Assembly: GCF_036983985.1 (NCBI RefSeq)
Contig: NZ_JALAHQ010000001.1
Coordinates: 434,001 to 498,000, forward strand
Reading direction: 5' to 3'
DNA length: 64,000 bases
DNA from: Alishewanella metallidurans
Lineage (GTDB): Bacteria; Pseudomonadota; Gammaproteobacteria; Enterobacterales; Alteromonadaceae
A program made the position numbers and the translations under genes. Below are positions 8,725-16,452 of this stretch, piece after piece; positions within the stretch are counted from its first letter, which is position 1; every line of letters starts with the position of its first letter. The notes below the pieces were generated by a model. It made no database searches and was not told the origin of the DNA. It saw nothing but the letters and a program-made list of their open reading frames with translations.

Positions 8725-9613
8725 TCGGCTATTACGTCAGGTAGCGCCTTTGGCGCTACTTACGCTTATGCTTGGCGGCTGTGCTTCACAGCCGACTTCA
8801 CAAGCTGCTTGGCTTATACCAGAGCCACTGATGGTCTCGCCTCGCACTGAACTTGCTATTGCACGTTTAAGTGAAATTTTATATCGAGCTGAATTAACCG
8901 AAGAGCAGTCTGCTCAGTTGTATTATGACCGTGGTGTTATGTACGACAGCGTTGGTTTAAACACCTTAGCAAGATTAGATTTTTTGCGTGCGTTACGTTT
9001 AAAACCTGATTTAGCCGACGCCTATAATTTCGTTGGTATACACTATACCGTTAATCGCGAATTTAATTCCGCGTTTGAAGCTTTTGACTCGGTGCTTGAA
9101 CTGGCACCTGAGCATGAGTTTGCTTACTTAAATCGCGGTATTGCGCTGTATTACGCAGATAAAACAGAACTGGCACAAGGCGACTTTGAGCGTTTTCTAG
9201 CGTTAAAACCTAGCGATGCATACCGTGTTATTTGGTTATATTTAGCGCAAAGTGAATTATCGACTGTTGGAGCTAAAGCACGATTAAGTGAAAATTTAGC
9301 TGCGTTGGATCCTGCAGAATGGTCAACTCAAATTGTTCGCTTTTTTAACGGTGATATAACGGAACAGGCTTTGCTTGATTCGGTACGGCAAGATTTATCC
9401 AGTGCCCAGGTTTTGGCTGAACGTTTGTGCGAAGTGTATTTTTATCTCGCCAAATGGCATGAAAGCCAAAATCGGCCAGAACAAGCGCTTAGTTATTATA
9501 AACGAGTGTTAGCCACCAACGTATTCGAGTTTGTTGAGCACCGCTATGCTAGGTTAGAAATGGCGCGTTTACGCGGTGAAGTTGGTCCTGATCAAGAATA
9601 CGATGAACCCTAA
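8717..9613 (+). CDS. nlpI: lipoprotein NlpI, TPR adaptor
   Basis: 298 residues from the ATG at 8717 (an ATG at 8705 would add four residues; neither has a strong SD). It is an outer-membrane lipoprotein with lipobox LGGC (Cys22) and tandem TPR repeats. In E. coli NlpI is the adaptor that presents the peptidoglycan endopeptidase MepS to the Prc protease. Conserved signatures are YDRGVMYDSVGLNTLARLDF, AFDSVLELAPEHEFAYLNRG and the C-terminal FVEHRYARLEMARL. It overlaps pnp by 8 bp and is overlapped by the next lipoprotein gene, so translation of the three is likely coupled. The pnp-nlpI order matches enterobacteria. Confidence 0.93.
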   Translation: MPNRLLRQVAPLALLTLMLGGCASQPTSQAAWLIPEPLMVSPRTELAIARLSEILYRAELTEEQSAQLYYDRGVMYDSVGLNTLARLDFLRALRLKPDLADAYNFVGIHYTVNREFNSAFEAFDSVLELAPEHEFAYLNRGIALYYADKTELAQGDFERFLALKPSDAYRVIWLYLAQSELSTVGAKARLSENLAALDPAEWSTQIVRFFNGDITEQALLDSVRQDLSSAQVLAERLCEVYFYLAKWHESQNRPEQALSYYKRVLATNVFEFVEHRYARLEMARLRGEVGPDQEYDEP

Positions 9614-10775
9614 ACTAGTGTTCAAGAGAGTATTAAAAAGCCGATTTATCGGCTTTTTTGCTTTTGTATTATTAACAAGCTGTCAGCCAAATACCGACAG
9701 CCAAGCTGAGTTAATACAACGCGCATTACACGAACCCGCAGCAGCGATGCAGCTGGCGAATCAGCGTTTAGCCACCGCGCAATACAATGAGGCTTTGTAT
9801 TGGTTTCGTCAGGCGGCGTTACTTGGTAATAACGCGGCCCTAGAACATGCGCTACAGTTGCAACAGCGTGTGCAAGGACGGCTTGCTAGCGCGCAATGGC
9901 TGCAGCAGCAATTAGATGCTAACGCTATTGCCATATCGGCTGTAAGTGACGCACAGCGCGCAACATTAGGGTTGTGGGCCGAACATCAACCGTTAGTTAG
10001 CGGTTTTAAGCATGCACAAGGCTGTCAATTAACACTGCAGCCAGTAATCAGTCAGCAACTGGGCGCAGATACCTGGCAGCGGCTGTTACAGCAATGGCAG
10101 CAAGATAGACAGTTATCACAATTACCGGTGTGTTTTTTATCTGTTTATACGGTAAATAGTACAGAACTTGCGTGTACAGAGGATAGCGATAGCCTAATAC
10201 AGTGTCAGTATAATGTGCTGAATTCACTAGTAGCAAAGGGCACATTTAGCCAATTACTGGTCATTGCTGGGCGTGGTAAAGCAGGCTATAACAACGGTAT
10301 AGTGCAGTTACCCGATAATGCTAGCTTAGCGCTGTTACGCCATGAATTTATGCATATATTAGGTTTTGTCGATGAGTACCAACTAGCCGCACGCAATGCG
10401 CAGCAGGTCTGTCAGCTGGGTGTCATTTATCCGAATGTTATTATTGGCAATGACGTGACTGGTTATTTACAGCAATGGCAGCTAACACCTGAGGACATTA
10501 CGTTAACCGCAGTAGACAGTTGTCAGGTTACGCCGTTACAGGCGTATCGAGTGGTTAGTCAGGCAAATGTTATGCGATTTTATGAACTAGAACTACCAGA
10601 TCTGTATTTCCAGTTAGCCAAGAAGGCTATTGCTCAGCCTGAGCAATTAATGCCAGTGCAGTATTACTTTGCTTATTTGGCACGGCAGCAACAAAATTGG
10701 CCACAGTGGCAGCAGTTTATGCAACAAGCCTCAGCCATGGGCTATGCCGATGCAACCCAAGCATTAGCGCTTTAA
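9603..10775 (+). CDS. lipoprotein with zinc-metallopeptidase-like HExxH motif and Sel1-like repeats
   Basis: 390 residues from the ATG at 9603 (an in-frame alternative at 9576 adds nine). A type II signal peptide ends in LLTSC (Cys27; Gln at +2 predicts the outer membrane). Residues 247-259 read HEFMHILGFVDEY, resembling the HExxHxxGxxDEY zinc site of M64-like peptidases. Short Sel1/TPR-like segments flank it (ALYWFRQAALLGNNAA near the N-terminus, FMQQASAMGYADA at the end). Six cysteines in the mature part could form disulfides in the periplasm. It overlaps nlpI by 11 bp, and a terminator-like hairpin lies within its signal-peptide codons. No exact family is recognised; proteolytic activity and a link to NlpI are inference. 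Confidence 0.8.
   Translation: MNPKLVFKRVLKSRFIGFFAFVLLTSCQPNTDSQAELIQRALHEPAAAMQLANQRLATAQYNEALYWFRQAALLGNNAALEHALQLQQRVQGRLASAQWLQQQLDANAIAISAVSDAQRATLGLWAEHQPLVSGFKHAQGCQLTLQPVISQQLGADTWQRLLQQWQQDRQLSQLPVCFLSVYTVNSTELACTEDSDSLIQCQYNVLNSLVAKGTFSQLLVIAGRGKAGYNNGIVQLPDNASLALLRHEFMHILGFVDEYQLAARNAQQVCQLGVIYPNVIIGNDVTGYLQQWQLTPEDITLTAVDSCQVTPLQAYRVVSQANVMRFYELELPDLYFQLAKKAIAQPEQLMPVQYYFAYLARQQQNWPQWQQFMQQASAMGYADATQALAL
9635..9660 (+). terminator. intrinsic terminator after nlpI, inside the downstream coding region
   Basis: AAAAAGCCGAT (9635-9645) and ATCGGCTTTTT (9648-9658) form an almost loop-less perfect stem followed by more T residues, a textbook rho-independent signal 22 bp after the nlpI stop. 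It lies within codons 11-19 of the overlapping metallopeptidase-like gene, so that gene is transcribed only by read-through or when translating ribosomes prevent the hairpin from folding. Confidence 0.8.
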
Positions 10776-10784
10776 CTGAAGCCA

Positions 10785-11144
10785 TTATTGATGCTCGGTT
10801 AACTCGGATAATTCGCGACTTAGTAAGTCGGCATCACCAAGATTAAGCTCTAACAAGCGACGTAAATGCGATACGCTATCAATATCTATTTTTTCACAGT
10901 GCAAGCCAATCAAACTGTCTGACATATGCGCAACACTAACGGTCATGGCTAGCTCTATAGGGAAATCTTCAAGTTGAATACGTAACTGGAGCAATGAAGC
11001 TACGTCAGTTGGCCAGTTGCTGGGTTTCGTAACAAGTGCGCCTTTTAACGAGAGATCTAATACATCGGTTACCAAGCTTTGGTTACCGATATCAAGATGA
11101 GCCTTGCCCTTAAAATTTACCCGGCTAAAACGTCTGTTGTTCAT
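10785..11144 (-). CDS. PilZ domain protein
   Basis: 119 residues, a single-domain PilZ protein predicted to bind cyclic di-GMP in the cytoplasm. The two binding motifs are visible: RxxxR at residues 4-8 (RRFSR) and DxSxxG at 30-35 (DLSLKG). The C-terminal helix (SHLRRLLELNLGDADLL) is typical of this short subfamily, also found next to lipA-type genes in related genera. It converges with the metallopeptidase gene with only 9 bp between stops, and no terminator is visible in that gap. The output target is unknown. Confidence 0.88.
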   Translation of the reverse strand: MNNRRFSRVNFKGKAHLDIGNQSLVTDVLDLSLKGALVTKPSNWPTDVASLLQLRIQLEDFPIELAMTVSVAHMSDSLIGLHCEKIDIDSVSHLRRLLELNLGDADLLSRELSELTEHQ

Positions 11145-11172
11145 TGCATCTCCTATAACACTATAAGAAGAA

Positions 11173-11203
11173 TAGCGGCTTTCAGTAAAAAGAACAGCCG
11201 CTA
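11173..11203. repeat. inverted repeat upstream of the PilZ gene / after lipA
   Basis: TAGCGGCT (11173-11180) and AGCCGCTA (11196-11203) are perfect 8-bp arms around a 15-nt loop. On the minus strand it lies 23 bp after the lipA stop and is followed by a weak TTCTTCTT tract, so it may terminate lipA or form a leader hairpin for the PilZ gene. Confidence 0.4.
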
Positions 11204-11226
11204 CGGGAAGCGCAAACTGATGTTAC

Positions 11227-12192
11227 TTAACTAATATCTTCACCAGCCGCTTGGCGATCGGCGTGGTAGCTTGAGCGCACAAATGGGCCACTGGCGACGT
11301 GTTTAAAGCCTAGCTCATAAGCAATACGTTTTATTTCATCAAACTCTGCCGGTGGCATATAACGCTTAACGGGTAAGTGGTGTTTACTCGGCTGCAGGTA
11401 CTGGCCTACGGTAAGCATATCAACGTCGTGCTCACGCAAGTCTTTTAGCACTTCAATTAGCTCTTCAGTAGTTTCACCTAAACCTACCATTAAACCCGAC
11501 TTGGTAGACACTTGCGGGTGCGCGGCTTTAAAGCGCTTTAATAGTTGTAGCGACCACTTATAGTCGGCACCTGGCCGTGCCAGCTTGTATAAGCGTGGCG
11601 CGGTTTCTAGGTTATGGTTAAACACGTCCGGCGGTGTTTGCGTTAGTATGTCTAATGCCGTATCCATCCGGCCGCGAAAATCGGGTACTAACACTTCAAT
11701 TTTAATCTGTGGGCTGTGTTGGCGAATTTCACTAATACAATCAGCAAAATGCTGGGCACCACCGTCGCGCAGATCGTCACGATCTACTGAAGTAATAACT
11801 ACGTATTTTAACTTCATATCACGGATAGTTAATGCAAGTTTTTCTGGCTCTTCTGCGCTAGGCGGTAATGGACGGCCATGAGCAACGTCACAAAACGGGC
11901 AGCGGCGGGTGCAAATAGCACCCAAAATCATAAAGGTGGCCGTACCGTGATTAAAACATTCGGTCAGGTTTGGGCAGGCCGCTTCTTCGCATACCGAATG
12001 CAGGCCGTGTTTGCGTAATGCGCCCTTGATCTGATCAATACGTTCAGAACTTTTTGGCAGTTTAATTTTCAGCCACTCTGGCTTGCGCAGCATTTGCTCA
12101 GGCTCTGTTGGCAATACTTTTATTGGAATAAGCGCCATTTTTTCAGCGTCGCGCAGTTTAACGCCAGGTTCCATGCGTGCAGTTTTAGTCAT
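11227..12192 (-). CDS. lipA: lipoyl synthase LipA
   Basis: 321 residues. This radical-SAM enzyme inserts two sulfurs into octanoyl groups on lipoyl domains. Both iron-sulfur cluster motifs are intact: the auxiliary cluster C68-x4-C73-x5-C79 and the radical-SAM CxxxCxxC at C94, C98, C101. The tail 'SGPFVRSSYHAD' contains the conserved serine that ligates the auxiliary cluster. Its start overlaps the end of lipB by 8 bp, so the two lipoate genes form a coupled unit. Confidence 0.98.
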   Translation of the reverse strand: MTKTARMEPGVKLRDAEKMALIPIKVLPTEPEQMLRKPEWLKIKLPKSSERIDQIKGALRKHGLHSVCEEAACPNLTECFNHGTATFMILGAICTRRCPFCDVAHGRPLPPSAEEPEKLALTIRDMKLKYVVITSVDRDDLRDGGAQHFADCISEIRQHSPQIKIEVLVPDFRGRMDTALDILTQTPPDVFNHNLETAPRLYKLARPGADYKWSLQLLKRFKAAHPQVSTKSGLMVGLGETTEELIEVLKDLREHDVDMLTVGQYLQPSKHHLPVKRYMPPAEFDEIKRIAYELGFKHVASGPFVRSSYHADRQAAGEDIS

Positions 12193-12859
12193 TTTGCCAG
12201 TCTAACCCTGTTGTGTGCTGCGGTGTTGCGACATTCAATTGCTGCAAAAAACACTGCACTATTTGCTGTTTGGCCTCGGCAATATTTTGCGGGCCGCCTA
12301 AATCTTTACTCTGTACCATTTGCATACCGGCATAACCACAAGGGTTAATGCGAGAAAATGGCGTTAAATCCATATTTACGTTTAATGCTAAGCCATGAAA
12401 CGTACAGCCTTTGCGTACTCTAAGGCCTAGTGAGGCTATTTTAGCCTCATCAACGTATACGCCTGGGGCGTCTGCTTTGGCATAGGCGAGAATACCGTAT
12501 GGCAATAATAGTTGGATTAGTACTTGCTCAAGCATAGTGACTAATTGGCGTACGCCTAAATTACGACGTTTTAAATCCAGCAACACATACACCACAAGCT
12601 GACCTGGGCCGTGATAGGTTACTTGACCGCCTCGGTCTACCTTAACCACAGGAATATCGCCAGGAAACAGCAGGTGCTCTTCTTTACCGGCTTGGCCTTG
12701 GGTAAACACTGGATAATGCTCTAATAACCAGAGCTGATCTAGCGTGGTAGCGTTACGCTGATCGGTAAACTGCTGCATGGCTTGCCACACCGTAGTGTAG
12801 TCTTGTACGCCAAGCTCTCGTACTACAAGCTGGTCGGCTATGTCTGAAACTGCGTTCAT
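12185..12859 (-). CDS. lipB: lipoyl(octanoyl) transferase LipB
   Basis: 224 residues. LipB moves octanoate from acyl carrier protein to lipoyl domains, the step before LipA. The acyl-enzyme cysteine lies in NPCGYAG (Cys174) and the partner lysine in AKIASLG (Lys140). Other family marks are RGGQVTYHGPGQ and RKGCTFHGLALNV. A candidate promoter lies just upstream (12890-12918). The gene is followed by lipA with an 8-bp overlap and preceded by ybeD, the enterobacterial order. Confidence 0.97.
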   Translation of the reverse strand: MNAVSDIADQLVVRELGVQDYTTVWQAMQQFTDQRNATTLDQLWLLEHYPVFTQGQAGKEEHLLFPGDIPVVKVDRGGQVTYHGPGQLVVYVLLDLKRRNLGVRQLVTMLEQVLIQLLLPYGILAYAKADAPGVYVDEAKIASLGLRVRKGCTFHGLALNVNMDLTPFSRINPCGYAGMQMVQSKDLGGPQNIAEAKQQIVQCFLQQLNVATPQHTTGLDWQND

Positions 12860-12889
12860 CTAGGATCCGGCGTATTTAAAATGCGCGGT

Positions 12890-12918
12890 ATTATACCGTT
12901 TTATCACGATAATACGAA
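12890..12918 (-). promoter_or_regulatory. candidate lipB-lipA promoter
   Basis: On the minus strand a consensus TATAAT (12895-12890) lies 17 bp downstream of a weak TTCGTA (12918-12913), about 31 bp before the lipB start codon. The -10 is embedded in a small palindrome (CGGTATAATACCG). Matching is good for the -10 only. Confidence 0.45.
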
Positions 12919-12940
12919 TGGCACTGCAGGTGGTACTACC

Positions 12941-13222
12941 TTAGAGTACGTAACGCACCAGTTCTATTTTGCCAAGTTCAGTGTACAGCAGTTCAATATG
13001 ATGTTTGCTGGTAACAGTAACATTTACTGTAACTGAGTGATAATTACCTTTACTACTAGGTTTGACGATGGGGCTGTAATCACCCGCATCAGTGTGCTGA
13101 CGCACAACCGTCATTATGTGGTCGACGAGATTTTCGTGAGCCACACCGAGAATTTTAAAGTTAAATGAGCAAGGAAACTCAAGATATTCATCAAACTTAG
13201 TGTCTTTTACTTCATGCGCCAT
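12941..13222 (-). CDS. ybeD: YbeD/DUF493 family protein
   Basis: 93 residues, a small ACT-like fold protein of unknown exact role (UPF0250). The signature is FPCSFNFKILGVAHENL, with PSSKGNYHSVTVNVTVTS and a C-terminal ELVRYVL, close to E. coli YbeD. It lies between dacA and lipB, its usual neighbours, separated from dacA by an intrinsic terminator and from lipB by about 80 bp holding a promoter. A role linked to lipoate or cell-wall genes is suggested only by context. Confidence 0.93.
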   Translation of the reverse strand: MAHEVKDTKFDEYLEFPCSFNFKILGVAHENLVDHIMTVVRQHTDAGDYSPIVKPSSKGNYHSVTVNVTVTSKHHIELLYTELGKIELVRYVL

Positions 13223-13268
13223 GGCTATCTCACTATCGCGGGGCTATTACATCCGCGTTTATTGTAAC

Positions 13269-13295
13269 AAAAAGTCCCGAACATTGCCGGGACTT
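13269..13295 (-). terminator. dacA intrinsic terminator
   Basis: On the minus strand AAGTCCCG and CGGGACTT form a perfect 8-bp stem with an 8-nt loop, followed by a run of T (A residues 13269-13273 on the plus strand). It lies 22 bp after the dacA stop and insulates ybeD. Confidence 0.85.
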
Positions 13296-13317
13296 GATAC
13301 GTTAACCTACAGATTTA

Positions 13318-14475
13318 CTAATTAAACTGCATTTTAATCGAATCAATCATTCGGCTGAAAAAGCCGCCTTCAGCTGCATCTTCAAGCGCGACTAAAGGGT
13401 AGGTAGCAATATCTTCACCGTTAAGTTTTAAATACACAGTGCCAACCTGTTGCCCTTTATTGATGGGGGCAATCAGTTGTTGATTCAAGGTGAAATCTGT
13501 TTGTAAGTTTTTGCTCTGACCGCGGGCTATGGTTACCTGTGCGTCTTGTAAAATACCTAGCTTGATTTTATCTTGCTTCCCTTTCCAAATTTGCTGTTCA
13601 GCAAACTCTTTACCTGCAGCGTAAGGCACAATGGTTTCAAAGAAGCGAAAGCCGTAAGTGAGTAACTTTTTATTTTCGGTTTGGCGTGCGCGCTCGTTGC
13701 TGGTACCCATAACTACTGAGATTAAACGCATGCCGTCACGTTTGGCCGAGGTAATTAAGCTAAAACCTGCTTCGTCAGTATGGCCAGTTTTAATGCCGTC
13801 CACTTCTAGGCTGCGATCCCATAATAGTGAGTTACGGTTGTATTGTTTAATTTTATTGTAGGTAAACTCTTTTTCTGAATAGATGGCGTATTCGTCGGGC
13901 ACGTCACGGATTAATGCCGCTGATAATAGCGCCATATCGCGTGGTGTAGAAAAGTTTTCCGCACTAGGTAAGCCATGTGCATTACCAAAGCGGCTGTTGT
14001 GCATGCCTAAACGTTGAGCATGAGCATTCATTAAGTCAACAAAGGCACTTTCGCTACCAGCAATATGTTCTGCCATGGCGACGCAAGCATCGTTACCCGA
14101 TTGAATGATAATGCCTTTGTTTAAATCAGCGACTGAAACTTGGGTACCGACTTCAATAAACATCAGCGATGAACCAGGGAAATTCTTCGCCCACGCATTT
14201 TCGCTAATAGTAACCATGTCGGCGTTAGTAATATTGCCCTTTTTCAGCTCTGTACCAATAACATAGCTAGTCATCATTTTAGTTAAACTAGCTGGGGCTA
14301 ATGACATATCTGCATTATTTTCTGCTAATACCTTACCTGTATCAAAATCGACAAGTATGTGCCCTTTAGCGGCAACTTCAGGCGCAGAAGGCAAGATAGT
14401 TTGTGCTTGGGCAGTTAGGCTAATACTAGCAAAAGTAAGGGCGGCGGCAGAGAAAATATGGCAATAACTATTCAT
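13318..14475 (-). CDS. dacA: serine-type D-Ala-D-Ala carboxypeptidase (PBP5/6 family)
   Basis: 385 residues. It trims the terminal D-alanine from peptidoglycan pentapeptides in the periplasm. A signal peptide (about 1-25) is followed by the penicillin-binding motifs SLTK (Ser63-Lys66), SGN (126-128) and KTG (229-231), then the beta-sandwich domain. An amphipathic C-terminal helix (FFSRMIDSIKMQFN) anchors the protein to the membrane surface. It lies downstream of rlpA with a terminator after it. Gene order is as in E. coli, where the neighbours are rlpA, mrdB and mrdA. Confidence 0.95.
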   Translation of the reverse strand: MNSYCHIFSAAALTFASISLTAQAQTILPSAPEVAAKGHILVDFDTGKVLAENNADMSLAPASLTKMMTSYVIGTELKKGNITNADMVTISENAWAKNFPGSSLMFIEVGTQVSVADLNKGIIIQSGNDACVAMAEHIAGSESAFVDLMNAHAQRLGMHNSRFGNAHGLPSAENFSTPRDMALLSAALIRDVPDEYAIYSEKEFTYNKIKQYNRNSLLWDRSLEVDGIKTGHTDEAGFSLITSAKRDGMRLISVVMGTSNERARQTENKKLLTYGFRFFETIVPYAAGKEFAEQQIWKGKQDKIKLGILQDAQVTIARGQSKNLQTDFTLNQQLIAPINKGQQVGTVYLKLNGEDIATYPLVALEDAAEGGFFSRMIDSIKMQFN

Positions 14476-14521
14476 GAGACCTGTTCTTATATTTTATTGA
14501 TAATGATGGTTAATACAGCGA

Positions 14522-15334
14522 TTAACTGCACAGTGTGCTGTCAGCAAAATAAGCTGACGGGAAACTACCCGCTCTTAATTGATTAAGCCAACGCTGAGCT
14601 TGCTGTTTGTCCGTAGTAGGACCAACCAACAGGCGGAAAATTCCACTGGCGGGCTTAATCTCTGTAGGTAATGCCTGTTGTTGATGCAACTGTTGTCGTA
14701 ATTTGTTTAATTTAGCACTGTCTGAACTGGCAAAAACTTGAATAAAACATTGTTCTGGCTTAGTTGCTTGCGCCAACATAGCTGGTGATTGTAACAGTTC
14801 TAGCTTAACTCTGGCTGTACCTAGTTGTAACATGCCGAGTTTATTTGCCGCTGAGTAAGATAAATCAATCACGCGATCGCGATGAAACGGCCCGCGGTCA
14901 TTAACTCTGACAATAGCCGTTTTGTTATTATCTAAGTTAGTCACCTTAACATAAGAGGGCAGAGGCAAGGTTTTGTGAGCGGCGCTCATGGCAAACATGT
15001 TGTAGGTTTCACCATTTGACGTCAGGTGACCATGAAATTTATTGCCATACCACGAAGCCATACCAACTTCATCATGTGCCGTGGCGCTAATTAGCGGGCT
15101 GTAATCTTGGCCAAACAAATTGTACGGTTTGTTACCTCCACGGCTTAATGGTTCAGCTAGTGGTGTAGGATCGGTCATTTCTAATAAAGTGGGTAAACGC
15201 TGCGGAATACTGTCTTTGTTTTGCTGATAACGCCCAGCGTTAGGTTCTGGCGCACTGGTTACCGACGGTTGGCGTGTGCTACTACAAGCGGTCAGTATAA
15301 AAAGGCTAACTAGGGTTATAACAAGATATTTCAT
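14522..15334 (-). CDS. rlpA: septal ring lytic transglycosylase-type lipoprotein RlpA
   Basis: 270 residues. A lipoprotein signal ends in ILTAC (Cys17). The double-psi beta-barrel domain (about 90-175) carries MASWYGNKFHG and VRVNDRGPFHRDRVIDLS, including the catalytic-type Asp of RlpA lytic transglycosylases. A C-terminal SPOR domain (about 195-265) would bind denuded septal peptidoglycan. The start shares one base with the rodA stop, so it is translated with rodA. Some RlpA proteins lack enzyme activity, so activity is inferred from the intact motif. Confidence 0.95.
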   Translation of the reverse strand: MKYLVITLVSLFILTACSSTRQPSVTSAPEPNAGRYQQNKDSIPQRLPTLLEMTDPTPLAEPLSRGGNKPYNLFGQDYSPLISATAHDEVGMASWYGNKFHGHLTSNGETYNMFAMSAAHKTLPLPSYVKVTNLDNNKTAIVRVNDRGPFHRDRVIDLSYSAANKLGMLQLGTARVKLELLQSPAMLAQATKPEQCFIQVFASSDSAKLNKLRQQLHQQQALPTEIKPASGIFRLLVGPTTDKQQAQRWLNQLRAGSFPSAYFADSTLCS

Positions 15335-16452
15335 TAGGGTGCTGCCAATATACGTTTATGAGTGCCTAGCGACATAATGATACCAAATGCAGCCATTAGC
15401 GTTACCATTGAAGTGCCGCCATAACTTACTAACGGCAAGGGCACGCCAACCACAGGTAATAAACCCGATACCATACCTATGTTAACAAAAACATAGACAA
15501 AAAACGTTAGTGTAAAGCTGCCGGCAACTAATTTACTGTAATTATCTTGAGCTTGGCTAGAAATAACCATACAACGGTAAATAATAAATAAATACAAAGC
15601 TAATAACACTAACACGCCAAGTAAACCAAGTTCTTCACTAATTACGGCAAAAATAAAGTCGGTATGGCGCTCAGGTAAAAACTCTAATTGCGACTGAGTG
15701 CCTTGCAAGTAACCTTTACCGTCTAAACCGCCTGAGCCTATAGCAATTTTTGACTGAATAATATGATAGCCAGAACCCAGTGGATCACTCTCTGGATTAA
15801 GAAAGGTCAGTACGCGTTGACGTTGATAATCGTGCATCAAAAAGATCCACAGCACCGGTAAAAAAGCCGAAATAATGCAGGCAACAAAAATGATAATATG
15901 CCAGCTCATACCTGACATAAACAAGACAAATACACCTGCAGTGGCAATAAGGATTGAGGTGCCGAGATCGGGCTGAACGGCAATAAGTAGTGTAGGCGCG
16001 GCACACATTATAACGCCAACGACTAAGTGCCAAATTTTCGGTGGTAGGCTATGTGTGGCAATAAACCAAGCTACAGCCATAGGCACGGCTAATTTCATTA
16101 TTTCTGACGGCTGAAACTTCATAAAGCCTAAGTCTAACCAGCGCTGTGCGCCTTTACCAATGTGACCAACCATTAATACCGCGACTAATAAAGCTAAGCC
16201 GGCAAGAAATAACGGCATTGACCAGCGCCTGAGTGTTTGCGGTTTAATTTGTGCTAAGGCAATCATTACCGCCATTGCGATACCCAGTCGAATTATTTGC
16301 CCTTGCATCATGGCGATATTTTGACCAGATGCACTATAAAGAATAACTAAACCAAAACTCACTAATGCTAGCAGACCCAGTACCAGGGGCCCGTCAATAT
16401 GAAATTGCGTTAATGTACTTTGTCGGGCGGAATTATCAAACAGCTTAGTCAT
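15334..16452 (-). CDS. rodA: rod shape-determining peptidoglycan polymerase RodA
   Basis: 372 residues, about ten membrane helices. This SEDS-family glycosyltransferase works with PBP2 in the elongation (Rod) complex. Family features include QPDLGTSILIATAG (the QPDLG Asp is the proposed catalytic residue), ESDPLGSGYHIIQSKIAIGSGGLDGKG and PLPLVSYGGTSMV near the C-terminus. It overlaps mrdA by 8 bp upstream and rlpA by one base downstream, giving a tightly coupled mrdA-rodA-rlpA unit. Confidence 0.97.
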   Translation of the reverse strand: MTKLFDNSARQSTLTQFHIDGPLVLGLLALVSFGLVILYSASGQNIAMMQGQIIRLGIAMAVMIALAQIKPQTLRRWSMPLFLAGLALLVAVLMVGHIGKGAQRWLDLGFMKFQPSEIMKLAVPMAVAWFIATHSLPPKIWHLVVGVIMCAAPTLLIAVQPDLGTSILIATAGVFVLFMSGMSWHIIIFVACIISAFLPVLWIFLMHDYQRQRVLTFLNPESDPLGSGYHIIQSKIAIGSGGLDGKGYLQGTQSQLEFLPERHTDFIFAVISEELGLLGVLVLLALYLFIIYRCMVISSQAQDNYSKLVAGSFTLTFFVYVFVNIGMVSGLLPVVGVPLPLVSYGGTSMVTLMAAFGIIMSLGTHKRILAAP

